Under the pieces are notes generated by a model, which was given only the letters and a program-made list of their open reading frames with translations, was not told the origin of the DNA and ran no database searches. The position numbers and the translations under genes were made by a program. From NCBI GenBank assembly GCA_037447605.1, contig CM074814.1, positions 389,125 to 422,842 of the forward strand: a DNA stretch of 33,718 nucleotides. Direction: 5' to 3'. This DNA comes from Zygnema circumcarinatum (Eukaryota > Streptophyta > Zygnematophyceae > Zygnematales > Zygnemataceae). This document shows positions 8,182-19,043 of this stretch, in pieces. Each line of letters begins with the position of its first letter. Position 1 is the first letter of the stretch.

Positions 8182-11100
8182 ATGGCTGTCCTTGGAGAGC
8201 GCAACGGAGCCATGGCTTCATCTCCTCCTGCGGGAGCTCGTCAGACTGTGGGGCGGTCCCCACTCATAGGCCCTCAGGGGCCGCCACATGGCCCTAATCA
8301 TGCAAGGACCTCTCTCTCTTCTAACCCTAATCCTAGTCCTAACCCTAACGCTAACCCTAACCCTAATTCTCACCGCCATAAACACCCAAATCTTACCCCT
8401 CGTTGTAACTCCAACCCTAATTCTGCAGTGCAACAATTGCAAAGTCCCAATTCCCCGCCACTGCCTCCCCTTCCTCCCCCTCCTGCTCCCTCCCCAAAAC
8501 TAACATCATCAACAGCCTCCACTCCTGCTGCATCTGCTGGGTACCTCTCTCCCCGAAACCCTAATTCCACCCCCCTCCCTCCCCCCCACTCCCCCTTCTC
8601 TCCCTCTCCCCCTCCCTCTCCCTCTCCCTCCGCCTCCCCCTCCCCTTCCCCCTCCTGCAGCAACAGCATCCATGCCCTTGCCACAACTCCTCCAACCTCT
8701 ACCCAAATCCGAAGCCGACCTATTCACAGCAATGGCCATCCCCATCCCCATCCCCATCCCCTTCCCCTTCCCCTTCCCCTTCTTCCCCCCCATACACATG
8801 GCCCCCATGCTCATGCCCACGCCCCCGTTACACATGCCAATGTTCTCCATGCCCATGGCCATGCCCCCCATAGCCCCCATAGCCATGGATGTGTGAGCGG
8901 AGAGCCCCCTGAAGCCGTGGCCCGGTACAGGCTCATTCCTCCTCTGCAGATGAAGTGGCAGGGGCAGCAAGTCATAGGGCCGGGTCTGCGGAATCTCGGG
9001 AACACGTGCTACCTCAGCAGCGTGCTGCAGTGCCTAACTCATACACCTCCCTTCGGAAATTTCTGTCGAAATCAGCTGCATTCCAAGATATGTAAGTTGC
9101 TTCAGCCCTTCCAGACTCTCCCTCTCTCTCATTTTTTCTCATTCTTTCCTTTTTCTTTCACTTTCTTTCTCTTTCTCTCTCTCTGTTTTGATTTATCGAT
9201 TGTGTAATGTTCGGTATTGTGATTTGCAGGCACGAAGCTCAACCCTGACAGTCCAGAAAATTGCCCCTTCTGCATCTTGGAGCTGCGAATCTGGAGGTCT
9301 CTGACTTCAAACATCGAGAAAGATGCTCCGCGGCAGATTTATTCGAAGCTAAAATTGATCGCCAAAAATTTCCGAGCAGGTCGACAGGAAGACGCCCACG
9401 AACTTCTCCGCCATGCCATCGAAGCCTGCAACAAGGCCTGCATAGAACTCGAGAAAATCATACTCGGAAAACGATGTCGACGTAACTGCGGCTGCAATTC
9501 CACAGAACCCTCCCTAAACCCACTGCAGGAAAACGGAAACTTCAACACATCTCATCCCAAACCTACCCCCAATCCCTCCAATTCCCCCATCCCTATCTGC
9601 AAACCAGACCAAACCCTAATCTACAACCCACCAGAGTGCGGAATCAAACCCCCCAATGGTCCCCAAATGGGGTGTAGCTGCGGGAGAGGTCCGGGAGGTA
9701 GGAGGGGGGGAGAGAGTGGTCCGGGAGAGGAGCCCCGTACAGTTGTGCAGGAGATATTTGGGGGCACACTCCAAAGTCAAGTGCAGTGCTTGGCCTGCCT
9801 CGCGGAGTCCAACAAGATCGATGCGATGATGGACCTCAGTCTCGACGTGCATCGTCTCTCCTCTTTAAAGGAGGCACTCGCACGCTTCACGCAGCCGGAG
9901 ATGCTGGAGGGAGACAACAAGTACCGCTGCGAGAGGTGAGGGAGGGGAGGGAGGGGGGGAGGGAGGGAGGAAGGGGGAGGGAGGGAGGGAGGGGAGGGAG
10001 GGGAGGGAGGGGAGGGAGGGGAGGGAGGGGAGGGAGGGGAGGAGGAGGAGGGAGGGAGGGAGGGAGGGAGGGAGGGAGGGAGGGGGGAGGGAGGGAGGAG
10101 GGAGGGGAGAGGGAGGGGAGGGAGGGAGGGGGGAGGGAGGGAGGAAGGGGGGGAGGGAGGGAGGGAGGGGAGGGAGGAGGGAGGGAGGGAGGGGAGGGAG
10201 GGGAGGGAGGGGAGGGAGGGGAGGGAGGGGGAGGGAGGGAGGGAGGGAGGGAGGGAGGAGGGGAGGGAGGAGGGATGGAGGGAGGCAGAGGGAGGGAGGA
10301 GGGGAGGGAGGGGAGGGAGGAGGGAGGGGAGGGAGGGAGGGAGGGGAGGGAGGGAGGGAGGGAGGGAGGGAGGAGGGGAGGGAGGGAGGGGAGGGAGGGG
10401 GAGGGAGGGAGGGAGGGAGGGAGGGGAGGGAGGGGAGGGAGGGGAGGGAGGGGAGGGAGGGGAGGGAGGGGAGGGAGGGGAGGAGGAGGGAGGGGAGGGA
10501 GGGAGGAGGGGAGGGAGGGGAGGGAGGGGGAGGGAGGGAGGGGAGGGAGGGAGGGAGAGGGAGGGAGGGAGGGAGGGAGGGGAGGGAGGGAGGAGGGGAG
10601 GAGGGAGGGAGGGGGGTGGAGGAGGGAGTGAGGGAAAGGGAGAGGGGGAGGGAGGGAGGAGGGAGCGGGGGGAGGGGAGGGAGGGTTGGAGGGGTGTGGA
10701 AGGGGGGAGAGTGGGAGAGAGTGAGTGAGGTGTAGTGGGGGAAAAAAGGGGACATGGAGGGAAAGAGTTTGGAGGGGGAAGGAGAGAGGGGGGAGCGGGG
10801 ATGGGAGAGTGGTAGGGGTCTTGGAGGGAGAGAGAGGGGGGGGGAAAGGGGAAGGTGACTCAGGGAAGAGTGGAGGGGGAAAGATAGTGGTTCATGTGTT
10901 CGTTGTTGGACCCTATTGAAGGACTTAATATGTTATTTTTCCGTTCTGTGCAACAGATGTAAACGTCTTTGCAGCGCTCGCAAAGCAATGTCCATTCAGC
11001 AAGCTCCAAATGTACTTGTAATTCAATTTAAAGTAAGTTTATTTTCCCTTCTGATCCCGCTCTTTTACTCTCTCTTTTCTTTTCACTGTCTCTCCATTCC

Positions 11101-14100
11101 TTACTGTCTTTTCAAACTGTTTGTTTCCCTTCTCTGCAGTCCGTCCTTTTCGAGAAAAGCTGTGATATGTCTCCCTGTACTTCGTTCAGCTCAGTTTTCA
11201 GTTTGTTGTTTACTGACAGTTCATTTTGTTGCTTGTCTTTTTTTCTTATTTCAGAGATTTGAGAACATTCTTGGAGGGAAAATTGATCGACACATTCGGT
11301 TTGACACAACTGTTTCACTTGCAGAGCATATGAGTGCCGGATCAAAGGTACATTTCTGAAACAAATAAAATCTAGACTTTAATCATGAATTGTATATAAT
11401 AATATTCCACACATATTGAGGTACTTAAAGTCTCCTTTTCCTTGTTTTTTACGGTAGCTAAAATACACATTTTTCCCCCTTTTTTTTTGAGGCTGCAGGA
11501 TCCGAGACCTAAGTATGATTTATATGGAGTTTTAGTACATTCAGGATATTCGCAAGAATCTGGGCATTACTACGCATATGTGAAGGTGAGTTGCCCAATT
11601 TCCGAGAGAGGGGGAGAGAGGGGGGGGGGGGGGAAGAGGAGAGGCAGAGATACAGAAAGGGGGAGATGGGGAGGGGAGGGAGGTGGGGGGGGGGGGGGGG
11701 GAAGGGAGGAGGGGACGAGAGTGAGATAGATAGAGAGAGGGAGAGAGTCAGGGAGAGATGAGATATGGAATTTGTCTTCTCTATTTGCTACTGACATCAT
11801 TCTTTCTCTCTCGTTTCTCCTCCCCCCCTCTCTCGCCCCCTCTCTCTCTCTCTTACTTTCTCTCCCTCTCTCTCAGGACTCGTCTGGAATGTGGTGGTGC
11901 TGCGACGATGCGAGTGTCTCCCAAGTATCTCTTGAGACAGTTTTGAGCGAAAAAGCATATATGCTTTTTTACTGCCGAGATTCCCCTCGACCCCAAATCA
12001 TAACTTCCCAAATCACATCTTCTTCACAGCATCCCGATGCGCATATTCATTACCGAGTGAAGCATTCTGCCGCAAGTCTCTCTCCCTCTCACCCTCTACC
12101 TCTCCCTGTTCCTCTCCCTCCCTCCCTCCCTCCCTCTCTCCCTCCCATGAAGAGACCGCTCAGCTCAGCTGCATCGAACGAGGCAGGAACAGGAGTTTCC
12201 AGAAAGGTGGAAAATGGGATTGTGGTAGGAGCAGTGGGTTCTAAGCTAGAAAACGGAAATTGGTTGGCAGTCAACGGACATGGAAACCCTAAAAATTGTG
12301 GGCAAGCAGGAAAGGCAGGAGTGAAATTTGTTTTGGTGAAAGATAGGGCGCGAATTATTGGGCCGAAACCCCCTACTAAGGAGGATGAAGGGAGGCAGAG
12401 AGTGGTGGAGGGAGGGAGGGAGAAGAAGGATGCGGGAGAGGGAGCTGAGGGAGAGAGGGGGGCGGAAGGGGAGGGAGAGAAGGCGGGAACAGGGAGGGAT
12501 GTGGGTGCTGCTACTAGTGCTACTTCTGGGAAGGAGGAGATTTCTGCTAAGAGTGGGAGCTGCATAGTAAATTCAGTAGGGGAGTCATGTGTGGGAGAGG
12601 TGAGTGAGTTGGGTGAGAAGAGAGATCCTGCTGAAGGAGCGGGAGAGAGAGAGAGTGTTAGAGACAGTAGGAAGGAAGGAGAAGAGGCAGATGCAACAGC
12701 AGCAGTAGCAGGAACAGAAGCAGAAGCAGCAGCAGGTAGAGGAGAGGGGGGAGAGGGAGGAGGTAATGGAGGTGGGGGAGAGAGAGACGAAAGAGCTGGG
12801 GAAAGTAGAGGAGAGGGAGGGAGAGGGGGGGAAGGAGAGGGAGGAGGTAGTGAAGTAGTTGCACCGGGAGTGGGAGACTCTCGAGAAAGGGCCTCTGTGC
12901 CTTTAGAAGAGCAAATTGATGCTGCTAAAACCACAGGGGAGGAAGCGGTTCTATGTGGAAATTTGACTGGAAATCGAACCGCACAGAACGGGGGAGAAAA
13001 ACCTTCAAATGATTGCCGAGACTTTGAAGTTCAGAATACGACCAATGACAACACGGCTCAGTCTAGTAAACCGTCTCAACAAGTTGCTGATTTCCATGCG
13101 GAAAATGGTGCTATGTTAGAAAATAGGGAGAAGCCCAGTTCGGTAGACCGGCAGCAGGAAACCCCAATCCCTGCTACATGTGCAGAATCCGCAAAATCCG
13201 TAATAACTGATACTGCAATGCATGGAGACTCGCCTTCAGTTACCGCTCCCACTCTCCCTCCTCCCCCTCAACTACCCCCCTCTCAACCCTCTCTCCCGCA
13301 TGCAGAGGAATCCGTACCGGTTGCTGTGTCCGTCCCAATTCCAGTTTCAGTCTCAGTTTCTGTTCCAGTTTCAGTTGAGTCCCATTCACAGAACAACAGA
13401 ATGCGGTCGCCTTCTTCCCCACATTCTCCCATCCCTTCTAGTCTTCACATGTCGACTCAGTTCAGTTCTCCTGTAAAATCTGCAACAGAAACGGTATCGA
13501 CGCATGTAGACGAACCCCTTGAACAGAGAGCAGAAAAAAAGCCGAAACTGACAGGTGATTTTGAAGGGCAAGCAGAGCTACTTGACGGCTTCAAAAAAAG
13601 GTGATTTTTCTGCCTCAATTTAAGCCCAGAAACCCTAAATGGTCAAAATTCCACATTAGAACAATCGTTTGGAGTTGTGCAGTGGCAGTTGCAGTTGCTT
13701 GGTCCTTTCTGTCGCTGTCTCAGTTTCAGTTTTCACGAGGTTCTATGTGCTTTGTGGATTCCGCAGAGTATGTGAGGAGGCGAGAGAGTTCCTTTTGGAG
13801 TGTGGGTGGAGCGACGAAGTGAGGAAACGTGTGAGAGCGGTGAAGAGGAGGAGGAGGGAGGAGAAGGGAGAGCCTGCGGAAGGAGAGAGAAGGTGAGTGC
13901 TTTCAGGGAGAAACAACATCTCTCTTTCTCTCGCCGTCTCCCACTCCCTCTTCAATCCTAAAAACCTAAAAAGTCCCCCTCCCCCTCCCCCTCCCCCTCC
14001 CCCTTCCCCCATATCTATCATGCAGAATGAACTCTAAAAACTTTTAAAACCCTAAAAGCAAGGAAGCTAAGTTTTCTGTTTTCTTTCATGTTGTTCTTTG

Positions 14101-14248
14101 CAGAGAAATGTTTTTAGAGGAGGTACGGAGGACGGAGCGAGGGCACATCCGTACGGCCGTTCCGCAGAAAATCAAGGAACGTCTTTATCGGGAGCTGAAT
14201 GATTTTTTTTCCACAAAGGGGAATTTTGGAGCCTCTCTGAAGCGCTGA
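8182..14248 (+). CDS. Gene D: ubiquitin carboxyl-terminal hydrolase, USP family (USP36/USP42/plant UBP23-like)
   Basis: Eight exons: 8182-9091, 9230-9935, 10957-11032, 11255-11347, 11499-11585, 11877-13600, 13767-13892, 14104-14248 (3867 nt, 1288 aa, stop TGA). The protein is a cysteine protease that removes ubiquitin. The Cys box GLRNLGNTCYLSSVLQC has nucleophile C276. GRQEDAHELLRHAIEA, VVQEIFGGTL and the zinc ribbon CLAC / CERC follow. The His box ESGHYYAYVK has H618, and WWCCDDASVSQV carries the acidic residue near 634. The catalytic domain is about 268-655. The N-terminal 265 residues are low complexity: Asn-Pro repeats, Pro/Ser, then His-rich HAHGHA. Residues about 660-1200 are a disordered Gly/Glu/Ser region, and the end is a basic helical segment (VCEEAREFLLECGW, KRRRREEK). 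The start at 8182 has context AGCCATGG; the ATG at 8215 (Met12) is an alternative. Intron 2 holds a huge GGGAGG repeat. Family relatives act in the nucleolus or on histones; location here is not shown. Confidence 0.92.
8321..8370 (+). repeat. Telomere-like CCCTAA repeat inside gene D exon 1
   Basis: Degenerate CCCTAA/CCTAAT units are read in frame as Asn-Pro repeats (NPNPSPNPNANPNPN). More CCCTAA words follow at 8343-8425. The repeat keeps the reading frame because the unit is six bases long. Confidence 0.75.
8654..8717 (+). repeat. Direct repeat, copy 2 (coding, gene D exon 1)
   Basis: Partner of 7259-7321, about 90 percent identical by eye. Here it encodes CSNSIHALATTPPTSTQIRS, part of the disordered N-terminus of the protease. 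Confidence 0.8.
9936..10720 (+). repeat. (GGGAGG)n / (GGGA)n purine repeat in intron 2 of gene D
   Basis: About 785 bases of almost pure G/A on the sense strand start at the very 5' splice site (AG|GTGAGGGAGGGGAGGG). Units are mainly GGGAGGGGA and GGGA. It has many runs of three or more G and could form G-quadruplexes or triplex DNA. The open frames across it are repeat translations. Confidence 0.95.
11605..11876 (+). repeat. Intron 5 of gene D: purine 5' half, pyrimidine 3' half
   Basis: After the donor at 11586 the sense strand is GA/G-rich (about 11605-11757, including two poly-G runs). After a short neutral spacer it becomes CT-rich (about 11800-11875), up to the acceptor CTCTCAG. The halves are complementary in composition. 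Confidence 0.8.
13975..14008 (+). repeat. (CCCCCT)n hexamer run in intron 7 of gene D
   Basis: About five CCCCCT units lie within intron 7 (13893-14103), upstream of the acceptor TTCTTTGCAG. Confidence 0.85.
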
Positions 14249-15631
14249 TAAATAAATCCTCTGTACGGATTTCAGGTACGGAGATCGATTTGTATTCCCA
14301 ACAAACCCTAAATTTTCTTGGAACTCTGAACCTCCTTAAAGTCATAAAAAAGTGTACGGAAACTGACTTAACCACAAAGTGAATGTTTGAGTCAGCATAA
14401 GGATAACCCCAAATATTAGAAAATATTAACATTATCAAGGGCAAAAACTAGGTTACTTTATGCGACCTGATTTCTTCTCTGTTTTCGCACTTGCAGGTGA
14501 ATGAGGGCAGAAAGAAGAATTTTCTTCACCCTTATATTTTGACTTGAGAACTAACACCGCAGATTTGATGAGCTTCCATGTAGTAAACGAACCATTCCGT
14601 TCCGTTTTCCGTTTCTGTTTGTCACGTCACATATAACTGCAGTTGAGAGGTGTAGTTCGGAGGCTGGAGTTCATTGGTGAGCAGTTACAGGGGTACTTTC
14701 TTACACATTTTTTCTTTCTTTTTTTTTTCTTAAGCAATGAGAGAGAAATGCACAACCTGATAGAAAAAGTGGCTAAGCCGTTACCCCCCCTTCCTCTGTT
14801 TTTTTTTTTCTTCCCTTTTTTGGACAGAGAGTAGGCTGAAGTAGATGAAGTAAGCATTACGGAAAATCTGACGTTTGGTAGCGCTGGGATCTATCCTTCA
14901 CATGTCATTTAGTTCAAAAAAATATGTCGCACGACGATGAGCATTGACGCAAGGCACCTCTGCTTGTCAGACTGCTTGCAAGACGAAGAAAGAAAGAGAG
15001 AGAGAGAAAAAAAAGGGAGAAATTGCACTATCATTTGTGACGAGATACATGTCTTTGTGGTTTGAAGATAGTTCTCTCTTCCACTCCCTTTCCACCCCCC
15101 TCCCCCTCCCCTTCCCCCTCCTTCCTTCTCTCTCTTCTGTCCTTTTTTCTCTCCCTCTCCCCCCCCCCTCTGTCTCCCTCGGCCTAACTCTCTCCCTCTC
15201 CCTCCCTCTCCTTTTGTCTCTCTTTCACCTTTGAACGAGCTCCAATCAGAAGCCTGAAACATACTGCAACATTCCACAGACCAACTCGCACCATCCTTTC
15301 AATCACTCAAACGAGTGACTTATTTAAAGAAAGAAAGAATATTCTTACATTAATTAAATAAATAAATTGATTGAAACATGCTGTTCCCCTGTCTATTTGT
15401 TACTCTCTCCCGTCGCAACTACCTTCAAAAAGAATAAAAAAATGTCTAGAGTCCTCTATCCCCATAAATTGCTAAGAAATTATAAAAGATTCGCTTATGT
15501 CTAAATTTACTGTACCTCCAAAGCTTTCCTACTCTATAATAATGTAGCGATTACAATACACGCTTCTCATAAATCACTTCCGATATCTTCCAATTCTAAT
15601 CCTGACCTAAATTTTAACCCTCAAGTTAACC
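14249..15631. other. Convergent intergenic region between genes D and B
   Basis: The 3' ends of D (plus) and B (minus) face each other. The region is AT-rich, with a CT-rich patch at about 15075-15225. GTACGG/CGTACG words are frequent near 14250-14360. No coding exon is supported; the open frames are short and without recognisable features. Confidence 0.5.
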
Positions 15632-17516
15632 CTAATTTCTCGCCAGCAGCTTGTAATCATGAAACTCCGCCGCCCTATAATGTGCTTTATACACCGACTT
15701 AAACGCCAAAGTAGCCGCCATAACCGGCGGCTCAGCCATCCCAAAACTCGCCATCTGTTGGCTTAATGTGAGAACTGCGTGTCTCTGTATCCCAATACTC
15801 GACTTGGGGCACGACCTAAAGTTAGGAACACTACTGTATATGGGGGCCTGGTAGTTAGAAGCCCCATAGTCCCCAGCGGCTAAGTTATCAAAACCAGCTA
15901 AAGCCCCTGTGAGAGGGATGGTAGTAACTGGGTTCATATTGGGCACTGTTGTATAGTTGCTGCATTGCGCATAGTAGGGCAGATTCATGCCATTTCCATC
16001 CACTATGATGTATTGGAGTTGATTTCCGATGGGAAGACCACTGCAGTTTCCGGTGAAGGTAGCATCTGAGCCGAGAGTGTTGGGGGGGTTGCAGAGAAAG
16101 CCGTTGTATGATGTTTGCTGGCAGAACTTGTTTAAGTATGGGGCGAGCTGCAAGGCGAGAGAAAGAGAGAGAGAGAGGGGAGGGAGAGGGGGGAGGGAGA
16201 GGGGTGTGAGGAGGATAACGGGTGGTGGGGCGGGGGGGGGGGGGGGGGGGGNNNNNNNNNNGAGGGAGAGGGGATGAGAGAGAGAGCAGACACGAGAGAG
16301 TGGGGGGGAGAAAGGGGGTAGACGAAGAAGAGGGAGAGGAAGAGAGACCAGGAGGGAGAGGAAGCGTGAGGGGAGTTCGGAAGAGGAGAGGGAAGATAGG
16401 TGGAGGTTGAGGGGGTAGGAGAAGAATAGAGAAGAAGAGAAGAAGAAGGAGGGGAAGGAAACCCAAGGAGAGTGGCAGAGGGAGTACATTTTTGACTACG
16501 AGAGGGAGAACGAGAGGGCGAGAGGCAAAAGTTAGTCACCTGATTCCATGCAGGCGTGTTGTAGAACGTTTGGTAGTTCTGAATCCAGTAACTTCCGGGA
16601 TCCTTCCGGCAGTTGTTGGCTGATGGGTTTTGGCAACTGAGAAGTCCTGCGGTCGCCGTCAAGTTGCGGACGATCATGCTCGTCATGATGTTGCTGAAAA
16701 CCAGAAAAAAATGCAATAATGTTTATGAGGGAGCTGCTCAGAAGAAGGCTGTTTAGAAAAAGAAAGAAAGGAAAAGGGGTTTGGAACGTACTCAATACTC
16801 TACCAAACTGATACTGTTACTATGTATTGTCTGTAAAGGGGAGAACAAAATGGAACTGTTTTTCAAGAAATATTGAAAAATGTGAACGAAGGAGTTGCTG
16901 GAACGTGAGAGGTGTACAAATGCGTACTATTTTCCGGTGTTAAACTTCACTCCATCGTGCGCATTTTCACAAATTCCGCCGTCGATGCGAACTCCGGTGG
17001 ACCCATAGTCGAGGTATATGCAGTGAGCTCCCCCGCGGATCTGGTTGCAGGAGAGATAATTGCCTGAAAAAAAAAAAAAACGAGCGAATGAATATGCCTG
17101 CGTCGGTTATACTTGTTAATAACAACAGCAACAATAGTAACAAAATAAAAAAAGATAAGGTAAAAAAGTAAGCAGAAGAAGACATGTAGATAGATGATTT
17201 GGGCCCCTGCTCACCTGGGTTTACCCAATGGGTATCGAAGTAGATCCCCGCCCCGTCCCCCCAGTAGCTAACAAAGGGCTCCGTGTATATGAGGTTGTTG
17301 GTGATGGTGTTGAGCATGCAGTCCGCCACGTTGTGCACGTTCATGCCGCACTGGATGCCGTTCACTGAAAAATTGTGAATTTCGTTGTTTCGAATCGTCA
17401 CGCCGACCGTCATGTAGTACATCAACACGCCGATCGAGTTGCCTGCGTAGGAAGGGAAGCGCGGTGATGTTAGAAAGCATTGGGAGAGGGCATGTGAGGG
17501 GAGAGTAAGCGTACGG

Positions 17517-17602
<86 letters not shown>

Positions 17603-19033
17603 AACAACACAGCATGTGTAGTGACTAAAGGTGAGGCAGGCCCACCAGAGATGTCGCTGTTGGAGAGCACGTTCCCCGAGCGAGTGAGGCCGGCGGGGTC
17701 CCCGCAGTAGAGGAAGCGCACGACCCCCGGGCAGGAGACCGCGCTCCCTCCCTGCAGGCCCGGCGCGAAGAGCGTCATCGAGTCGATCTGCACCGCGGCG
17801 GACGCGCTCACGTCCGTACGGCCGTACACGGAGCCCTGCGCCATGGGTCATGCGTCGGGGCAGTCAGCATGGGGCCATGGCGGCTTGGAAGGATGCATGC
17901 ATGGAGCATGGGTCAAACCGTTCAACATGCATGCGTCATCATCATGAAGCCGTCATCATCATCATCAAGAATTCATTCATTCATTCAATCATTCGAGGAT
18001 CAGGCATTGAACCTGACGTGAATCGAACACGCAACCTTCTGATCTGGAGTCAGACGACATCATCATGAAGCCGCCATAATCAACATCATCATCATGAAGC
18101 CACCACATCATCATCATCATCATCATCATCAACATCATCTTTCCAAGAACAAAGCTGAGAATCTGTAAAACTCACCGCCGACACTTTGATCCCATACGAC
18201 CGCCATATGAAGAGAGCGGGGCAGGTGTTGCTGCCCGCGAAGTCGGGCAGCCCCTTGCAGGCCTGCGAGGTGTCAGTCGCCGCCATTCGAATCTTAATCC
18301 CATAAATAAACACATTATGGGTCCGCCAAATCATGACCGCCGGTCTGTCATCAAAGGGGTACATGAGGAGGAGGTCGGCGCCCGCGTTCAACGGCCGGAT
18401 CGATGTACATGCCCACTCGGGACCGCTAATGTTTAACGGTTTGGTTAAACTGAGGCTGTTGGCGAGCAACATGTAGACGGTTGTGGACGGAGCAATGTTG
18501 AGGCGAGCATAGAGATCCGCTTCAGTTACAACGGTCAGTAGAACGGGGGTCATGGAACAGTTCCCGGAGACGGTCGAGACGGAGGGGTCTTTGGGGACTC
18601 TCACGACGAGCTTCTCCTGTCTTTCGAGACGGGTTCCGTCTGAAAATAAATAGATTAGAAAAGAAAGAAAAAAAAAGAGAAATTGATGAGTTAGAAAATA
18701 GAAGAATCGATTTGGGGTTTCAGTTTACTTTTTTAACCCTGGATAGATTTTTTTTCGCGGGAATTTTTACCAAGTTTAAGTTTTAGAAAAGGTGAAGGTA
18801 AACACCTGCTAAGGCCGACGGGAGGGACAAGGAAAGGAGTGCGCCCACGAGGAGGCAGAGGACCTGAAAAAGCAAAAAAAAAAAAAAAAAAATTAAATCA
18901 TTCACGGCAGAATATGTAGGGGTAAAATAGAATAGAAATTAGTTGCTTGTTTGGTACGAGGTCAAATTCATGCGGAGGGGAACAGGGAGGAAGGGAGGGA
19001 ACGTACGGCCGAGAAGCGGCTTGACCGGCCCAT
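15632..19033 (-). CDS. Gene B: secreted right-handed parallel beta-helix protein
   Basis: Eight exons in order of translation: 19033-19007, 18863-18806, 18639-18176, 17835-17646, 17442-17215, 17063-16928, 16693-16540, 16147-15632 (1773 nt, 590 aa, stop TAG). The start ATGGGC follows a CT-rich leader. Exons 1-2 encode a signal peptide (VLCLLVGALLSLSLPSALA). Residues about 30-420 show the short-strand, Asn/Gly-turn rhythm of a pectate-lyase-like beta-helix: VMIWRTHNVFIYGIKI, VTIRNNEIHNFSVNGI, NTITNNLIYTEPF, GGAHCIYLDYGSTGVRI, HDGVKFNTGKYNI. Many Cys suggest an extracellular, disulphide-bonded protein. The C-terminal 170 residues (exon 8) are a separate Cys/Tyr/Pro-rich region. I cannot name a catalytic set, so it may be a polysaccharide lyase, an epimerase or a binding protein. 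Gene A is its paralogue; gene E is head to head. Splice joints are supported by frame and by A. Confidence 0.82.
16156..16530. repeat. GA-rich repeat in intron 7 of gene B, with assembly gap
   Basis: Purine-rich on the plus strand (pyrimidine in the sense of gene B), beginning about 10 bases from the acceptor of exon 8. It contains a poly-G run at 16232-16251 next to the N gap. Confidence 0.85.
16252..16261. other. Assembly gap (10 N)
   Basis: Ten N follow a 20-base poly-G run. Ten is probably a placeholder, so the true length of this intron is unknown. No exon of gene B is affected. Confidence 0.98.
17519..17601. repeat. Pure (GA)n dinucleotide repeat in intron 4 of gene B
   Basis: About 41 uninterrupted GA units; in the sense of gene B it is (TC)n between the donor at 17645 and the acceptor at 17443. 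Confidence 0.97.
17938..18138. repeat. (ATC)n / CATCATGAAGCC repeats in intron 3 of gene B
   Basis: CATCATGAAGCC occurs three times (about 17941, 18061, 18093) within ATC trinucleotide runs and a short ATTC run. Two of the copies flank the tRNA fragment. Confidence 0.75.
18008..18055 (-). pseudogene. Truncated tRNA-Trp (CCA), 3' two-thirds only
   Basis: Read on the minus strand from 18055, the sequence GTCTGACTCCAGATCAGA is the anticodon arm with anticodon CCA. It is followed by AGGTTGC, a T arm GTGTTCGATTCAC and acceptor-side bases ending GGTTCA, as in plant nuclear tRNA-Trp. The acceptor 5' strand and the whole D arm (A box) are missing and replaced by ATC-repeat sequence, so no functional tRNA can form. 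It sits inside intron 3 of gene B, on the same strand as the gene. Confidence 0.75.
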
Positions 19034-19043
19034 GGCTGTGCGG

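Noticed and set aside
8321-8425. True interstitial telomere array
   Set aside because: The units are degenerate and short, and lie in frame inside a coding exon; there is no long perfect array.
9936-10720. CRISPR array or satellite with spacers
   Set aside because: No unique spacers; the variation is only in the number of G and A per unit, and the surrounding gene is eukaryotic.
9865-10755. Long open frames on both strands (280-296 codons) rich in Gly/Glu/Arg or Pro/Ser/Leu
   Set aside because: They are translations of the GGGAGG repeat in intron 2 of gene D; a repeat of this kind stays open in several frames and shows no domain or start context.
12089-12934. 281-codon minus-strand open frame rich in Pro/Ser
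   Set aside because: It lies antisense to exon 6 of gene D, whose plus-strand frame continues the catalytic domain and is spliced in phase on both sides.
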